Positions 52,621 to 64,000 are shown, numbered from the stretch's first letter. The stretch: DNA of 64,000 bases from Ramazzottius varieornatus (GCA_001949185.1 BDGG01000002.1:1571145-1635144), one strand, 5' to 3'. Numbers and translations are program-made. The notes: generated by a model from the letters alone, not told the origin.

Positions 52621-52639
52621 TATAGATAGATAACATCGA

Positions 52640-53320
52640 CCATCACCTCACGCCGATCTTCGTAGGTAACGCGCGTTTTGTTGCCTGACAGCACTGCGTC
52701 ATCTCTTGATGTATTTTCCGCTGTACCTCCGGGTACTTTGCCAGATAAATCAATGACCATAGCAGAGTAGCGGCAGTCGTCTCGGTTCCACCAGTAAAAT
52801 TCACGGTGGAAAACGTCAGTTGTTCGTGTGTATAAACACGCTGAAGTATAGAACCAAAAATGTAAGTATCGGATACGTATACCGAACTTACCGTCAAATG
52901 TGGTAAGTACGGGGTCTTGCTTGCGTTGTTCGTTCAGGTATGCTGTGATATAATTTTTTCCTTGATCGACTCCCTGCCTTCTAGCAGATGTCTCTTGTGT
53001 TCTTGAATAATGTCTTCGGTATATTGTCTAATCTGCCCGACAGATGTCATCAGGTGATGAAAAATCTTTCTGAACTTCAGCCCTGGAATGGTCTTCAGGA
53101 AAGGAAAGGCTTGAACGGGTAGAAGTTTATCGACCAGAGCCAGGTATTCGGCAAACTTGTTGCAAAGCCAGAGGAAGCTTTATCTGAATGGCTGAACCGC
53201 CGACCAAATATTAGAGCGCAAATGGCATCGGATACAGCCAGTGTCATTTTTCGGCGGGGATCAAACGGTTGACTGTCGAGGATACGAAACTGTTCGACAA
53301 TATCTTAAAAAAAGGAAAAA
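52640..53320 (-). pseudogene. cytochrome P450 pseudogene fragment (clan 2-like)
   Basis: Pieces in the correct order on the minus strand but in different frames. They are ILDSQPFDPRRKMTLAVSDA then ICALIFGRRFSHSDK, KFAEYLALVDKLLPVQAFPF then LKTIPGLKFRKIFHHL, then KNYITAYLNEQRKQDP and an intron. Next is the I-helix NFTGGTETTAATLLWSLIYL then AKYPEVQRKIHQE, then in another frame VLSGNKTRVTYEDRREV. These are mid-region motifs of CYP2-type enzymes. At least three frameshifts are needed, and the ExxR, PERF and heme-cysteine parts are absent. It is an inactive remnant. Confidence 0.8.
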
Positions 53321-56140
53321 AGGAGCTATAAACGGTTGCATAGTGAATTCAGACTTTGCTAGAATTCAGAAGTTTCGAACCGTTGACTTTCTCAACAACC
53401 CCTCGTCGTTCCAGGATTCGTCCGAGCAGTGCTTCTCCTTCGGAGTTCGGACCGATCGACTACATTCCCATGGATGACGCGGATGAACACTTTGATGAAA
53501 GTCTCCTGGGCGTTAACTTCGACTTCCCCTACTTTACTGTGCATTGTTTTTCTGACTGCGATTTCGCGTCATCTTCCTTGGCCTGCCAGACCTCTTTTCT
53601 TTACTTTACTTTCTATTTGTGGTATCCAAGTTGTCTCCCAGTTAAGATTTAGTTTCTTGCCCCTTTCCTTTTTCTTCTCCCGTTCGCTGTTTGGTATTGT
53701 CAGGAGCACTGAGAATCGAAAGTATTTGATACTAAAAATCGCTTTCTGGGTTTTGTTAGGGTTTGTGTCCTAGTGAAAACCAGGAAAGATTCGTAACATT
53801 ATCATGTCCCATAGACTTATATTCCCCATAGGTAAGTGAAAGATGGCGTTTTCATGTTATTTGGGTTTCGGGACCATAGCTGAAACCTCAGGGATTTCAG
53901 GAGGTTTCAGCAAAGGTTCTGATGGCCGTGGCATCAGGGTATCGTGCTTTTTAAGACATTTTACGTCACGACTATGGCCCGCCCAACTAGAAAATGCGCA
54001 GAATCACCGGCGCGTACAAGCTGGACTGTTTGCACTGACTTGTCCTGTTAGCTGCAGTGTTGTTGGAACCGAAATCGGAATTCCAAGAAGAAGAAGATGT
54101 TTTAATGTACAATTGAAATCCAAGATGTTGGTGATTCGAATAATAAGTGACACCAAAGAAGCAGGCAAAATGCACGTGGCTATATCACTTTCTCGCCTTG
54201 TAATGATTGAGTGACTAACGGTGCGCTGGTGCACGTACGCAGCAAAATTACAATGCGTACAAAGTGCAAAGTAAAGCTGGAATTCGTCCTTGTATGACGT
54301 ATACGCGACCAGCACCCAGCGGGCCTTGCAAGGGTTGTGTTTCTCCAGTGGGGTTAAGTTTACGCCTATGCGACGCACCGTGGCTCCTTCATGGAGCATA
54401 ACAGTCCGTATTGGCGACAGCCATCCGTACTGGATACCTTGGGAACGACGTATTCTCCGCGAAATACCAGCGGGTCAATCCATCCGACGCGTGGTGCCGA
54501 ACAGAAAGCAGAAATGGTTTTAGCATTTATTATGTGTACAGAGTTTTGATGGAATCAAGGGGCTAACTAACGTTGCGGTCGAATTCCTGACAGCTAGTTG
54601 CTCAACCACATGTCTGGCACTGTGCGCGCGCGGTTTATTAGTGATGTCAGAATGCATGGCTACGATGAAGAAAGTATTGCCTGGCCGTTGATCATGTAGT
54701 GCCGCTTGCCACTGCCTAGTTCACTGAGACACGCGATCACCGACACAGGTTTCAGATACCATCGCCAAACGATCAAACTGCCTGCTTTGACTAGTCGCTA
54801 AGGTGAGACAGCTTTACTGCAGCAAGCATGAAGAAGCATCTTTCGGTGGCTCGGAAGACGCAGGCCACCGACATGGACCCTGTAGCTATACGGTGCGGCT
54901 TATCCAGAGCACATCGCTGCAACGTCATTCTAATTTAAGTGTGGTGTCGTACAGCGGTGAATAATCGGAGCCAATTGTGCACTTGCGCTAGTCAAATGCC
55001 AGGTATCCAAGTTTAATGTGGGTAAGTTAACTTTTGGCAGGGCATACTGGCGTGTCAACAAGGCCTGCAAGTTTCCGTTCGGGGTTTAACTCGATCTCAT
55101 GTGGCCTGGGGTCTTATTTGCCCTCAGTCATTTAGTGAAAAATTCTAAAAATACCGCAACTAATATCCAATCTGCGCAATCGACACAGCCTATTCCGTGC
55201 GGGACTTCCATTGCACTTACGTAACAAACAGGGATTTTTCCAAGAGTTTGTTGAGCATCTGGGAAATCAAGATGTCTTATTGATATGGTGCAGATATGTC
55301 GGTGAACAGTGCTGACGACAAGCGCTTATCAGAAAATACAGAGGACTAAACCTACGCTGGTATGAAAGGCTGTAACAGTTGGGTAATCGCTTTTATACAG
55401 TAGCAAGCTTGACCAACAGAAGAGCAAACCAGTCAAGCTTTTGAACTCTAGTGTGCGGGTGGCCCAGTCTGAGCGCCGAATTTTTGCTTCTTTTGAGCCA
55501 TCAAGGAAGGCTACGCTTTTATGCCTTTAAAGCCTAAATTTGCGAACATCGCAGATGCGTTATGGTGGTTACTGATACAGTCCATTCGCTCGAAATCCGT
55601 ACACAATTCTTCCATTTCAACTGGGCAAAATCACCGTAAACACAGGAGGGCTCGCCATGAATCTCTTTGGATTATTTGGCCTTTCGAATCGTAAAGCTGG
55701 CGCGTTTCAGATGGTGGAAAACAAGTAGTTGATTTCTGACAAAATTCATTGTTTGTAAACTACCGACGTCACTTTCTTTGGTTTTCGGCAAGCTGTACGG
55801 ATGGCGTTTGACTGGTGGCAAGTAGAATTGGAAGAATGGTGTACGGATCTCGAAAGAGGGGACTCTAATGATTAACAACGATGGCCAGCGTATCATTTCT
55901 ATCCCCGCTCAAGTCACCTTCATATTTTCCGTGAGGTGGTTCAGCTCATTGACACTCATCGAGGCCGGAAAAAATCAATGCCGTCGAACAGCGAATGCGC
56001 AAAGCAGTGTTGTTCCGATCATTACAATTCATAATTAAAAATGGCGAAAAACGACCGTTTCGGAATTCCAATATGACAATTGAAATTGCAAGTCCCAGGC
56101 TGGACAATTCCACTAATCAATTAAAATCGAATTAGAATTT
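53321..56140. other. no gene recognised
   Basis: Open frames up to 131 codons (54004-54399, -; 53843-54214, +) overlap on opposite strands and match no family I know. No strong structural repeat was seen. Confidence 0.4.
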
Positions 56141-56149
56141 AGAAAAGGG

Positions 56150-56760
56150 TGTGACTATTGCCAACGCCCGAACCGCCTAATCGCTATTGCCACTGCCTCG
56201 GACCGCCTAAAAGTCTATCGACACAGCCTTTGATTATTATTAATTTAATTGCTTCGAAACCGTCTTCTTGAAAAATTTGTGTACCGCCTTAAGGAATATT
56301 TTGAAAATTCTGAAAACTGCTAGCATAGAAACTAAAGCTAACTTCTGCTGTACCAACTGCAAGTCTGCCATAAACATGTGTCGAATAAGACAGATGCTGT
56401 AATACTTTTGTCTTACCACGAGCTCTGAGAAAAGAGCTGTGATGGTCTTACTAACAGAAAACCCGACATAGTCATCACTGTAGACCAGTCCGTAGCAATA
56501 CGCAACCGTCTTGGCAGCATGCCTAATCGGCCAATTCATGGCTGGAAAGGCTGATCTAATGTTTCTCTGTTGCTACATTTTTCGTGTTCTTCCCCTTGTC
56601 AAATTTTGAGAACGTTTACAAAAGGCGGCCGCGTTAGATTTAAGGCGGTGTGGAATTAACTGGTTAAATTTCGAAAAAAGGCGGTGTCATTAGCGTTTTA
56701 GGCGGTTCGAGGCGTGTCAGTAGCGATCAGGCGGCTTTAGCGGTGACTATAGCCATTTCC
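56150..56760. mobile_element. possible element bounded by GGCGGT-rich inverted repeats
   Basis: The reverse complement of 56155-56225 (CGATAGACTTTTAGGCGGTC, GAGGCAGTGGCAATAGCGAT, TAGGCGGTTCG) resembles 56680-56745 (CATTAGCGTTTTAGGCGGTT, GAGGCGTGTCAGTAGCGATC, AGGCGG). The interior holds a 99-codon minus frame of unknown nature. Borders are uncertain. Confidence 0.45.
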
Positions 56761-58630
56761 TTGAGAAAATATAAGAAATTATAATAAATAATTGAAATGC
56801 AAAATCCGACAATTGAAATTACTGAACTTGCGCCAACAGTGTAGCGAAACGCACGTGGGTGAATTAAGTTACGAGATTTTCACGTGTTTTGCTTGATTGG
56901 GCGAACGTGTATGCGCATGTGTATGTCGCACAAGGGAGCAAGGTGCTTACTGCTTCAATACTCGATGCTTACTGGGTTGCTTCGTGAGCCACGCGCGCTG
57001 CATCAGCGCACGCGCGAATTTGAAGCCCGGTTGCGACATTTCTTCCTACCAACCCCTAAGGGCTGCTTCGCGAATTGGATGAAGTACGCGCAAAGGTTCA
57101 GGGGGTATAACAGTACCTGATCAATCAGCGAGTCAGTATTCGATGCGTCGAGCACAACGTGCTTCGTGCCAAACATCTGACGGGCATGCCACGCGCATGG
57201 AAAGAGAGACGTAAGCTGCTCAAACACAATTATACGAATATCCGAATTTCAAAAATGAACCACAACAATTGAAATAACTACAATTACTGTCGCGAGCTGA
57301 ATTTCGGTTAATTCTAATTGCTGATTCAGCTGAGCTGCATGTCAGATAATTGAAATTGCTGCCGACCGGGGTATTCCGATAAATTGTAATCAAAATTAAA
57401 ATGCAAAAAGTCATATTGGAACAACACTGGCGCAAAGCCGGCATTGATGAATAATCGACGGCACTTTCTGCACAATAACAATAACTTTTGCGCAGTTCGT
57501 TCTTGAGCTTTAAACAAGCCAGTTGACTGTCTCTGATTCCAATACACTCAGAAACAGAGGCTGTTGGTTCCCAGCCGAAGGCCCTTCGAACGCCAGATGG
57601 AATGTGCGAATATTTTCCTGTAAAAAAACTACCATTTTAAGTTTCGAACATGTTGTTGTTAGGAAGAGTCGATTAATGTTGCGAAATCATATCGTGTCTT
57701 GGTAAGCGTATATTACGCCAGGCCGCCGCTGACTCTTTCCTGATATTCGTACGGCGCTGCAAGCTGTAGATGACTTTCCAGTGTTGGTTTTACCTTTGAC
57801 TGCGTATTTGCAGTATTATGGCCAAATTCCATTTCACCCAGCAAACCAAATATATTATTTTACGTTTTAGTACCATGACCGTCCCATGAGCAAGTGTTTG
57901 ATACATCCGAAACAGCAGTGTTGCTCCAATATGAGTTTTTCGATTCTAATAGAAAATTATTGTTGATGACAGTACTTTGATGTTAATGCGGTAGTTGATA
58001 AGCCTTCCTTCACGTTGAAGCTCATGGGCGGATATGGCGTAGGCTGGTAATTACATACGGGCTTCCGCCCTTATGTACAGTGTTCTCCCTCGTAGGTTCC
58101 CTTAATGGCACCTCCGCCTTGACCATTCGGCATGTCCGGCTGTGGGCTCCCCCTGCGTACCATTGCTGTATGAAAAACATCTTCTGTGTCTGAGAGTCTC
58201 CTCGAGAAGATCTTCTCGATGAATAACTTGAGTTTCGTTCTTTGCATCGCGCGATTTTCTTACCACCATTCTACCCTTCACGCTTTTCTCCTTTTATTTC
58301 CAATAAAAAATGGGGTCTCTGAGCTCCCTAACGGGACCGTTGCAGCTCAAAGGAACAGCTCGAACGCCGATGCGCCAAGCCGTCACTCCCGCCTCGGTCT
58401 CACACTCAGAGTGTGAGCAACGTTTGGTTGCACCAACGACACCCATCGATGCGTTCAGACGATCCCGGACTGCCCAAATACCAAGTTATATATATTGCTA
58501 TCCCCCTGCTTTTTTGTACGGTCTTGCGTTCGGTTGTCTGTCGATGGAATCTTTTGAATTGTTTTCATACTCGGAACATTGCAGCTGGGGGACACGCGTG
58601 GTTTTTCGTTTCAATTTGGTGTCGAGAAAA
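56761..58630. other. no gene recognised
   Basis: AT-rich stretch with repeated CAATTGAAAT words (56090, 56790-56815, 57260, 57350), which may be part of a larger decayed element. Only short open frames are present. Confidence 0.35.
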
Positions 58631-58633
58631 ACT

Positions 58634-58670
58634 GTACATAGACCTCTACAATGACTTCAATACGTCACAA
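58634..58670 (+). repeat. left copy of a 37-bp inverted repeat
   Basis: TACATAGACCTCTACAATGA then CTTCAATACGTCACA is matched in reverse complement at 59753-59790 with four differences. It may be the end of a 1.15-kb element. Confidence 0.55.
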
Positions 58671-59752
58671 ACCGGATTTTAACATGAGCATCCAGGGCAA
58701 GTTACGAACCACCCTGAATTCACGCGGAGTAATACGTCACAACCAGTACAGACCAAACCGGACTTCGGCTATGTGCTATACAGGGGTCCCATCTTTTCGT
58801 AGTGTTCCGGATTCTCAGTTGTCTTAGGAAGTTTTCTCGAATTTTGACATGGCGAAAGGCACTGAACGCTCGAAAAGTACTGGAATAGTTCAGACAAGAT
58901 GTACTACAGTGAGGCGTTGTACTCCTGCAAATCCAAAGCGGAAGGAAAATGCGATTTTCGGAGTGAATATCAAACAGCATGGATGACCATGGTTATTTCG
59001 TACAAGAGGTAACGGTGTTTGATGCGTGTAACTGATCACTAGAAGCGCTGAAGCGTGTGAAGATTACAACTATATAAAGAATTGCTTTCGAAAGTGCGGA
59101 ATCGTGCACAAAGAGGAGATACCCTCGGAAGTAGCTGCCAGTGTTATTCTGGATGTTGTTCCTACCATTTCGATCACAGAAGGTGTCCAGCAATATTTTA
59201 TGTTCGACGACGACACAGAAGGCGAATATAGCCACTTTTAATAATTCAGAACGCCGCCGTGCCCGCCGCGAGTGCGTGTACTTATATGGTCCGTATCAAA
59301 CGAGTGTTGTACGACGGCGTACGTTTCTGTGCCAGCAAGCACAGCGCACAGACAACGTTGCCCACAATTTAGGCAAGTTGCACTGAGGGAGAAATCCCAG
59401 GAGAGCTTGCCAGAGTGCTGTGTGAGTCAGTAGTTTGCGGCAGTATGGGAAGCTCTTTCGGGCACCAGTCCAAAGGCTGCGAGCATGTATCAGTCAGAGC
59501 GATCAAACGATCGCACACGGGCCTTGTACGTCACCCTAAACAGGCGTCAGGCGTGCTGATACGTCACGTTCTGAACAGCCAGTCAAAAAGTCGGCCTAAT
59601 AAAACAGGCTATAAAGGCGAGCTTATTTTGCTCTGAGTGTTTTACTTATGGTAGTTCATTGCACTACTTACTGGGCAGTAACACTGATTACTTTTTCACG
59701 TCAGATTTTTCTGGAGTGAACTCTACGCAAGCTACCAAATGCGACGATCGTG

Positions 59753-59790
59753 CTGTGACGTATTGAAGTCATTGCAGAGGTTCATGTATA
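59753..59790 (-). repeat. right copy of a 37-bp inverted repeat
   Basis: The reverse complement reads TACATGAACCTCTGCAATGA then CTTCAATACGTCACA. The partner is at 58634-58670. Confidence 0.55.
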
Positions 59791-61530
59791 TGCATTGTTT
59801 AGCGAGTTTTGCTCACCCAAGAAAAAAAGAGTCCCGACTTGAGTAATGACGGAAGTCTATTTCGTACTTTGGTTGGGGCCGCGCACCGTAGCCAGAGTAG
59901 ACTTTTCTCAACCGGCGCATACGTGGTCCAGTGCAGGCTGGAATTTCCGTGCTACGTGGCTGCTCCCGTTAGCTTTGGCCACCGACCATCTCCTCTACTT
60001 TCCTCTCTTACCCCAATCCTGATCCCTACTCTCGTCTAAACTTGACATCTTGTAAACGTTGTGAGGATTGGATGCAGCACTGCAGGACAGCCAACCGACG
60101 GAAACGCAAGTGTTTCCGTGCCAGATACTGCCACCGTTTGTTACGACATTCTGCGTTTCAGGGATCCTGCAGGCTGTTGCTGACGGTAAGCCAAGCGTGA
60201 TTAACTTTTTAAGTTTTCCACTTGGTGCTAACGCCAGTTAGGATTTCCCCAGAAAGACTTCGTGGTCAAACTGCAGCAACGATGATGTTTGGCATTTGGC
60301 TGTTCTTTGGTTTTTTAAGATTTAAGCACCTGTTTAGTCCATCAAACTGAAAGCAGGGAACGAAGGAAGCTTTCCCTTCCGATCGTCTTAGTTTCCGAAC
60401 AGCAAGAAATCATGGGATCCTTCTTTGGCTGTCTAGATCCGCTGTGGACACAGGATACCAATCCTACCGGGAACATTTAACGGCCCCACTGCAGCGGACG
60501 TCAAAAGCTATATTCCTACGTAATTGAATGTTTTGGTTTTCAGGTGGGCCACTGGCATCAGAACGAAGCCACCATCCAGCAGAACGAGATGGGATCGGGC
60601 GTGAACAACGGAGCGGTCGGGAGAAGTTTCGGTTAAACCATACAACTGGATAGCCTCGAAAATGGACATAAGATAACTTACGAAGTGTCCTCACATGACG
60701 CGACTGACTGTCAGACTGTCATGTCGGGCCTCCATCCTACATGACAGCCTGGCAGCCGGCCACCGACTTGGCCCGATCTTTCGTTGGGTTGAGCCGTCCG
60801 ATAGGTCCGGGCCGGACTTTTGGAGCGAATTAGCTCGAGGAAAGACCGAATCGAGTCGGCCATCCCGATCGTCAATCCGGCTGGACCGGATCATCCATCC
60901 GGTTGGACACCATTAAGAAAGTAATGAAAGTCAATCAAGTAAGAAAGAAAGTAATGGAAGTCAACGAAAATGAACGAAGAGAAGTCGAGCAATGAAGCCA
61001 AAAAATATTAAAAAATATTAACAGTGCCCAATAAATCAATCAACTGGCTGTTTGATTGGTTTATTGGTTGCACAGGTAATGCGCGCAAATGTGCAATTCA
61101 GTGGGCTCATCGTACGTACGCTTCCGTACACAGACGCTCTCGTGCAGGAGTGTACGCCAAACCCACGTTTTGTTCTTGGGTAACGATGAAAGCCTTTGAA
61201 ATCCAGAACAACCAGGAAGTAAGTACGACCTTTACTTCAAGTTGGGTGTGTTTTACCTTAATTCTAAGCCAACTTTTGCAAGAAGATTCAGAGTTTTGAT
61301 AAGGTGTCGGCTTTCGGTTATTTTCGTGAACCTATACTTCATTCGACAGATCTCCACGACATAAGCAGCATGTTTGCTCACAGTTTGATTACTACTCCGC
61401 AAGACTAAAAGTTAATCCCAGAAAACTGACCGGAGCGAAGTCATTCCGAATACACCCACCCTCGGTTGTGTGACCATGGCGAGCACTGTCATTAACTTTA
61501 AATGATTTTTGTTTTGAAATGATAGAATTA
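59791..61530. other. no gene recognised
   Basis: Only short open frames. 60905-60990 has AAGAAAGTAATGRAAGTCAA-type short tandem wording. No family matches. Confidence 0.35.
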
Positions 61531-61531
61531 A

Positions 61532-61680
61532 TACTGTAAATATGCGCTGCGTCCGCGCAGTACATACACGTACGTGACGATGCACCCTCGTAGGGAGTTG
61601 CGCACTCCGTGAAACCGGACCGGGGCTGTGCTTCACTTGTACGATGACGTACTGCGCGGACGCAGCGAATATTTACAGTA
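61532..61680. mobile_element. TA-flanked MITE, 149 bp with borders
   Basis: TACTGTAAATATGCGCTGCG then TCCGCGCAGTAC at the left pairs with GTACTGCGCGGACGCAGCGA then ATATTTACAGTA at the right, with a single-base insertion. The termini CTGTAAATAT with TA borders suggest a Tc1/mariner-type element. Confidence 0.88.
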
Positions 61681-61695
61681 CCGGATTTCGAGCGG

Positions 61696-61811
61696 CCGGA
61701 CTGTACTTTATCGCGCACTCAGCCAGGTGACCAGTAAATAATGCCCTGCTGGGACGTGCAGACGCTGCACTACCACCAGATTGAGTGCGCGATAAACTAT
61801 GAGCACTAAAG
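61696..61811. mobile_element. MITE related to 11742-11894
   Basis: ACTTTATCGCGCACTCA at 61705-61721 pairs with TGAGTGCGCGATAAACT at 61782-61798. The right part TTGAGTGCGCGATAAACTAT then GAGCACTA is shared with the copy at 11.7-11.9 kb. Confidence 0.6.
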
Positions 61812-62104
61812 TATATATTTCTCGAGACGGCGATAATTTCGTTTTCACCATTTCTTCGCCAGCCGCAGCTCGGGTCAACACAATGCGATTCGAAACTGAC
61901 GTACTACACGTCGTGCAAAGCATTGCGATAAAGTCGCGGTTTTGGTACACTCTGCAAGTTTGCCTATTCAGGGTGTGATGAAATATCCGAACGCTTAGTA
62001 AAATCGTTTTACTTAGTAAAAATACAGCGCTCTGTTCTTTTACTTCTTTATTTTAAAACAGCCTGCTGGTTCGACTTCACATTACTTTAGATTAGTTGGT
62101 AAAA

Positions 62105-62154
62105 NNNNNNNNNNNNNNNNNNNNNNNNNNNNNNNNNNNNNNNNNNNNNNNNNN
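62105..62154. other. assembly gap of 50 Ns
   Basis: A run of N marks unknown sequence. The true gap length may differ. A gene could be interrupted here. Confidence 1.
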
Positions 62155-62385
62155 AACCGCTAATTTAAATTAACATAGGGAAAGTCGAAAAAGCCGCTTT
62201 TGGCGACAGTTTAGTTCAACTTTTACCACGTAGAACGACACTGGCGAGAAGACCTTATATATACCTTTATTGTCAGAGAGCTAGCCAGGCAGAGCGTAAG
62301 TATGACAAATTTGAGAAATATTTGGCAAGAGAGCCGGAAGAGACAGGGATAAAGTGATTTCAAACAATATAAAATACTACCAGTT

Positions 62386-62692
62386 TTAAACCAACAAAAA
62401 AGGATCGATATTCTCTTTGCTCCATTTAAATCTAGAAAGACGTATGTTTGTCAGGTAGGATTCAAAGGCTTCTACTGACAGCAACTGGCTCAGGTTAGGA
62501 CTAAACAAAGGATCTTTCGTCAAGGCAGTAGCCACGTAAGCGAAGGACCCCAGCGTGGACTCTATCATCCTACACGAAGGTGGAGCTGTAGAGACCGGCG
62601 ACAGGACCATTTCTTTGGCTTGACTTCTTGTAATCGAGCTGTCCTTCCATCGCTCTTTCTTGAGAATGCTGTCGCCACCTGTAAATACACTT
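62386..62692 (-). CDS. possible last exon of an unidentified gene
   Basis: A 102-codon minus-strand segment that begins after a good acceptor (TATTTACAG/GTGGCGAC) and ends at a stop. It contains KKERWKDSSITRSQAKEMVL and FSPNLSQLLSVEAFESYL. Composition looks coding, but the family is not recognised and no upstream exon was identified. It faces away from the small plus-strand model at 62763, and both cannot use the same 5' region without overlap. Confidence 0.35.
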
Positions 62693-62762
62693 GATGGTTC
62701 GCAAACACGGCGTATCCCTGACGGTAAGGGCTCTGTTCACTTGCTGGTCTCAACATCGTGGA

Positions 62763-63308
62763 ATGGCTCGCATGAATGAAGGCACTCGGAAGTGCCGATA
62801 TATTGTAAGTAGTCGACTCACGCCGGTTCGACTGTTGCAGACTTTATTCGAATGGCACGAGGACACACGGACTCTATCACAGTATTTCTGGCCGTCCCCG
62901 GGCACGGGTAACCTCTTCGCGCTGCACTTCATCTTTGCCGAGAACTACCAAATCATCCAACGGGTAAGGGGTCCAACTTTTCTAACGCTCACGTCACCGG
63001 TATGTCGGTCCATTTTTTACAGCGTGGAATACTTTACTACAAAAATTTGTCCCTGAATGCGGAAGATTTACTCATGAATCATGAGTCATGATCAACGGCT
63101 AATGAATGTTCTCCCTTTGCTTCAGAATCGGCATACCACATCGGTACATGCACCATTGCGTCCGCCCGAAGAATACACCGTTCAGCCCAGTTTTGCTGAT
63201 CAACAGCCTTTCAATTTTCCATGTGAGCCTCTTCCCTGCTCCCAAAACACGAGAAAAGAACCCAGCTTCCCTATTGCTGTTCTCTGTTATTCGTGGACCT
63301 ACCAATAG
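62763..63308 (+). CDS. possible small three-exon gene, 115 aa
   Basis: Exons 62763-62804, 62841-62963 and 63126-63308 all have consensus sites (ATT/GTAAGT, TTGCAG, CGG/GTAAGG, CTTCAG) and join in frame. The central exon, TLFEWHEDTRTLSQYFWPSP then GTGNLFALHFIFAENYQIIQ, looks coding. The product is not recognised. The real gene may have more exons, or the last exon may be misread. Intron 1 is only 36 bp, which is short. Confidence 0.35.
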
Positions 63309-63344
63309 CAGCAGCAGAAGTCAGAGGCAAAAGATCTTCCGGCT

Positions 63345-63448
63345 TGTGTTTGAAAATGCATCCCTTTCGGCGGTCACGTGGTTTTGTAACATTAATAAAT
63401 GGTAACTGACGTCGGGTGACCACCGGAAAAGATGCATTTTTAGCAGTG
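63345..63448. mobile_element. TA-associated MITE, copy 4
   Basis: GAAAATGCATCCCTTTCGGC then GGTCACGTGGT at the left pairs with ACCACCGGAAAAGATGCATTT at the right (one longer imperfect stem). The terminus and interior GGTCACGTGGT match 48215-48317. Confidence 0.75.
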
Positions 63449-63872
63449 TAGTTCAATCGCACAAAACGATGTGACTACGAGGTAGTTAAAAACTCTGATT
63501 CAAAGGAAATCAGCAGAACAAGCCAGCGGTGCCGCTGCTAGCATTTTGACGATTGGCTCCTAAACGGGTCGGTCTGATTCAGGCAATCCGAACTTTAATA
63601 TGTAAAATTCAATGAGTGCAACGTATGTACAACGATCTAGCTTCGGTTCGACTTGTGACGTCCGGGCTATGATTGCCATTCCACAATTATTGTTTTCCGC
63701 AAAGTCTATTACGCAGGCACGCAGCGGCATCGCTGAAACAAACGTCTAGCAAGGTACAAAAGGGGTAACAGGAAACGCTATCGAGACCTGAGAACAAAAG
63801 ACTGCAAAACCATCGGAAGGGACTACCAGGAAGACCACGATGTACTATGTCACGTTTAGCGAAGGTAGTGAG
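63449..63872. other. no gene recognised
   Basis: Presumably the 3' flank of the partial gene at the right edge. Confidence 0.35.
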
Positions 63873-64000
63873 TTACTTCAGAGGAATGGTGCCGGTAATG
63901 GCAAAAGCCAAGGTAACGTAACGCACACTTGTGCGACCAAAGTTTTCACGGACCTGCCACAACGTCATGTTGGGCTCCAACCACTGGTACTCGCTCTTCA
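63873..64000 (-). CDS. C-terminal end of an unidentified protein, cut by the right edge
   Basis: An open minus-strand frame enters from the edge and ends at a TAA (63875-63873). It encodes EYQWLEPNMTLWQVRENFGR, then TSVRYVTLAFAITGTIPLK. The open frame and the residue pattern look genuine. There is a hydrophobic stretch (YVTLAFAITGTI) next to the C terminus. The family is not recognised, and the rest of the gene lies outside the window. Confidence 0.5.
   Translation of the reverse strand, partial: KSEYQWLEPNMTLWQVRENFGRTSVRYVTLAFAITGTIPLK

Noticed and set aside
53321-53480. N-terminal exon of the P450 gene
   Set aside because: Some P450-like spacing (ERRGVVEKVNGSKLL) was seen but is too weak and interrupted to assign.
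54004-54399. 131-codon minus-strand frame overlapping a 123-codon plus-strand frame
   Set aside because: Both strands open at once, with no family motif or splice context. Most likely chance.
62692-62763. Bidirectional start for the minus- and plus-strand models
   Set aside because: The minus-strand frame with a Met at 62756 cannot join the 62386-62692 segment by any plausible intron, so a shared start region is not supported.

Overview
The window is animal DNA, most probably from a eutardigrade of the Hypsibius type. The main reason is a four-exon gene at 35.8-36.8 kb that encodes a CAHS (cytoplasmic abundant heat-soluble) protein, a family known only from tardigrades. The other genes have short phase-compatible introns (about 50-300 bp), GT-AG splice sites, and ordinary animal gene families. 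There is no operon structure, rRNA or CRISPR. Exon joins below were worked out by hand. Every multi-exon model called here closes to a whole number of codons, which is good support for the models.

Layout. 0.7-9.6 kb: a 13-exon receptor guanylate cyclase (+), with a 4.4-kb intron full of repeats. 10.1-11.6 kb: a Kelch-repeat protein (+). 12.1-14.1 kb: a five-exon protein with an N-terminal HTH, a Myb-like segment and a C-terminal homeodomain split by introns (+). 14.5-15.1 kb: a secreted six-cysteine peptide with a GC-AG intron (+). 15.6-18.4 kb: FAN1 nuclease (-). 19.0-20.1 kb: tubulin cofactor C (-). 20.8-22.3 kb: a GILT-like protein (+). 25-28.3 kb: a broken non-LTR retrotransposon (+). 29.6-32.3 kb: PIGT (-), divergent from QRSL1/GatA at 32.7-34.7 kb (+). 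35.8-36.8 kb: CAHS (-). 41.1-41.6 kb: a secreted glycine-rich protein (-). 43.0-44.5 kb: RpS4 (-), divergent from a thioredoxin-PUL fusion at 45.1-46.9 kb (+). 47.3-48.6 kb: a BTB protein (-). 48.7-64 kb is gene-poor: repeats, a cytochrome P450 pseudogene, a 50-N gap at 62.1 kb, and weakly supported gene ends.

The genes do not form one pathway. Most are housekeeping: translation (RpS4), mitochondrial Gln-tRNA formation (QRSL1), GPI anchoring (PIGT), tubulin folding (TBCC), crosslink repair (FAN1). CAHS is the lineage-specific stress gene, and FAN1 also has an obvious bearing on desiccation and DNA damage. Non-autonomous DNA transposons are dense: several TA-flanked MITE families, one hAT-type element with a perfect 8-bp target duplication, and several foldback elements. 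Many sit inside introns.

The most novel points are the HTH/Myb-like/homeodomain protein, the symmetric CX3CX3C-X8-CX3CX3C peptide, the thioredoxin-PUL fusion, the FAN1 that lacks its ubiquitin-binding N terminus, and a twin hairpin with compensatory base changes upstream of the retrotransposon coding region.
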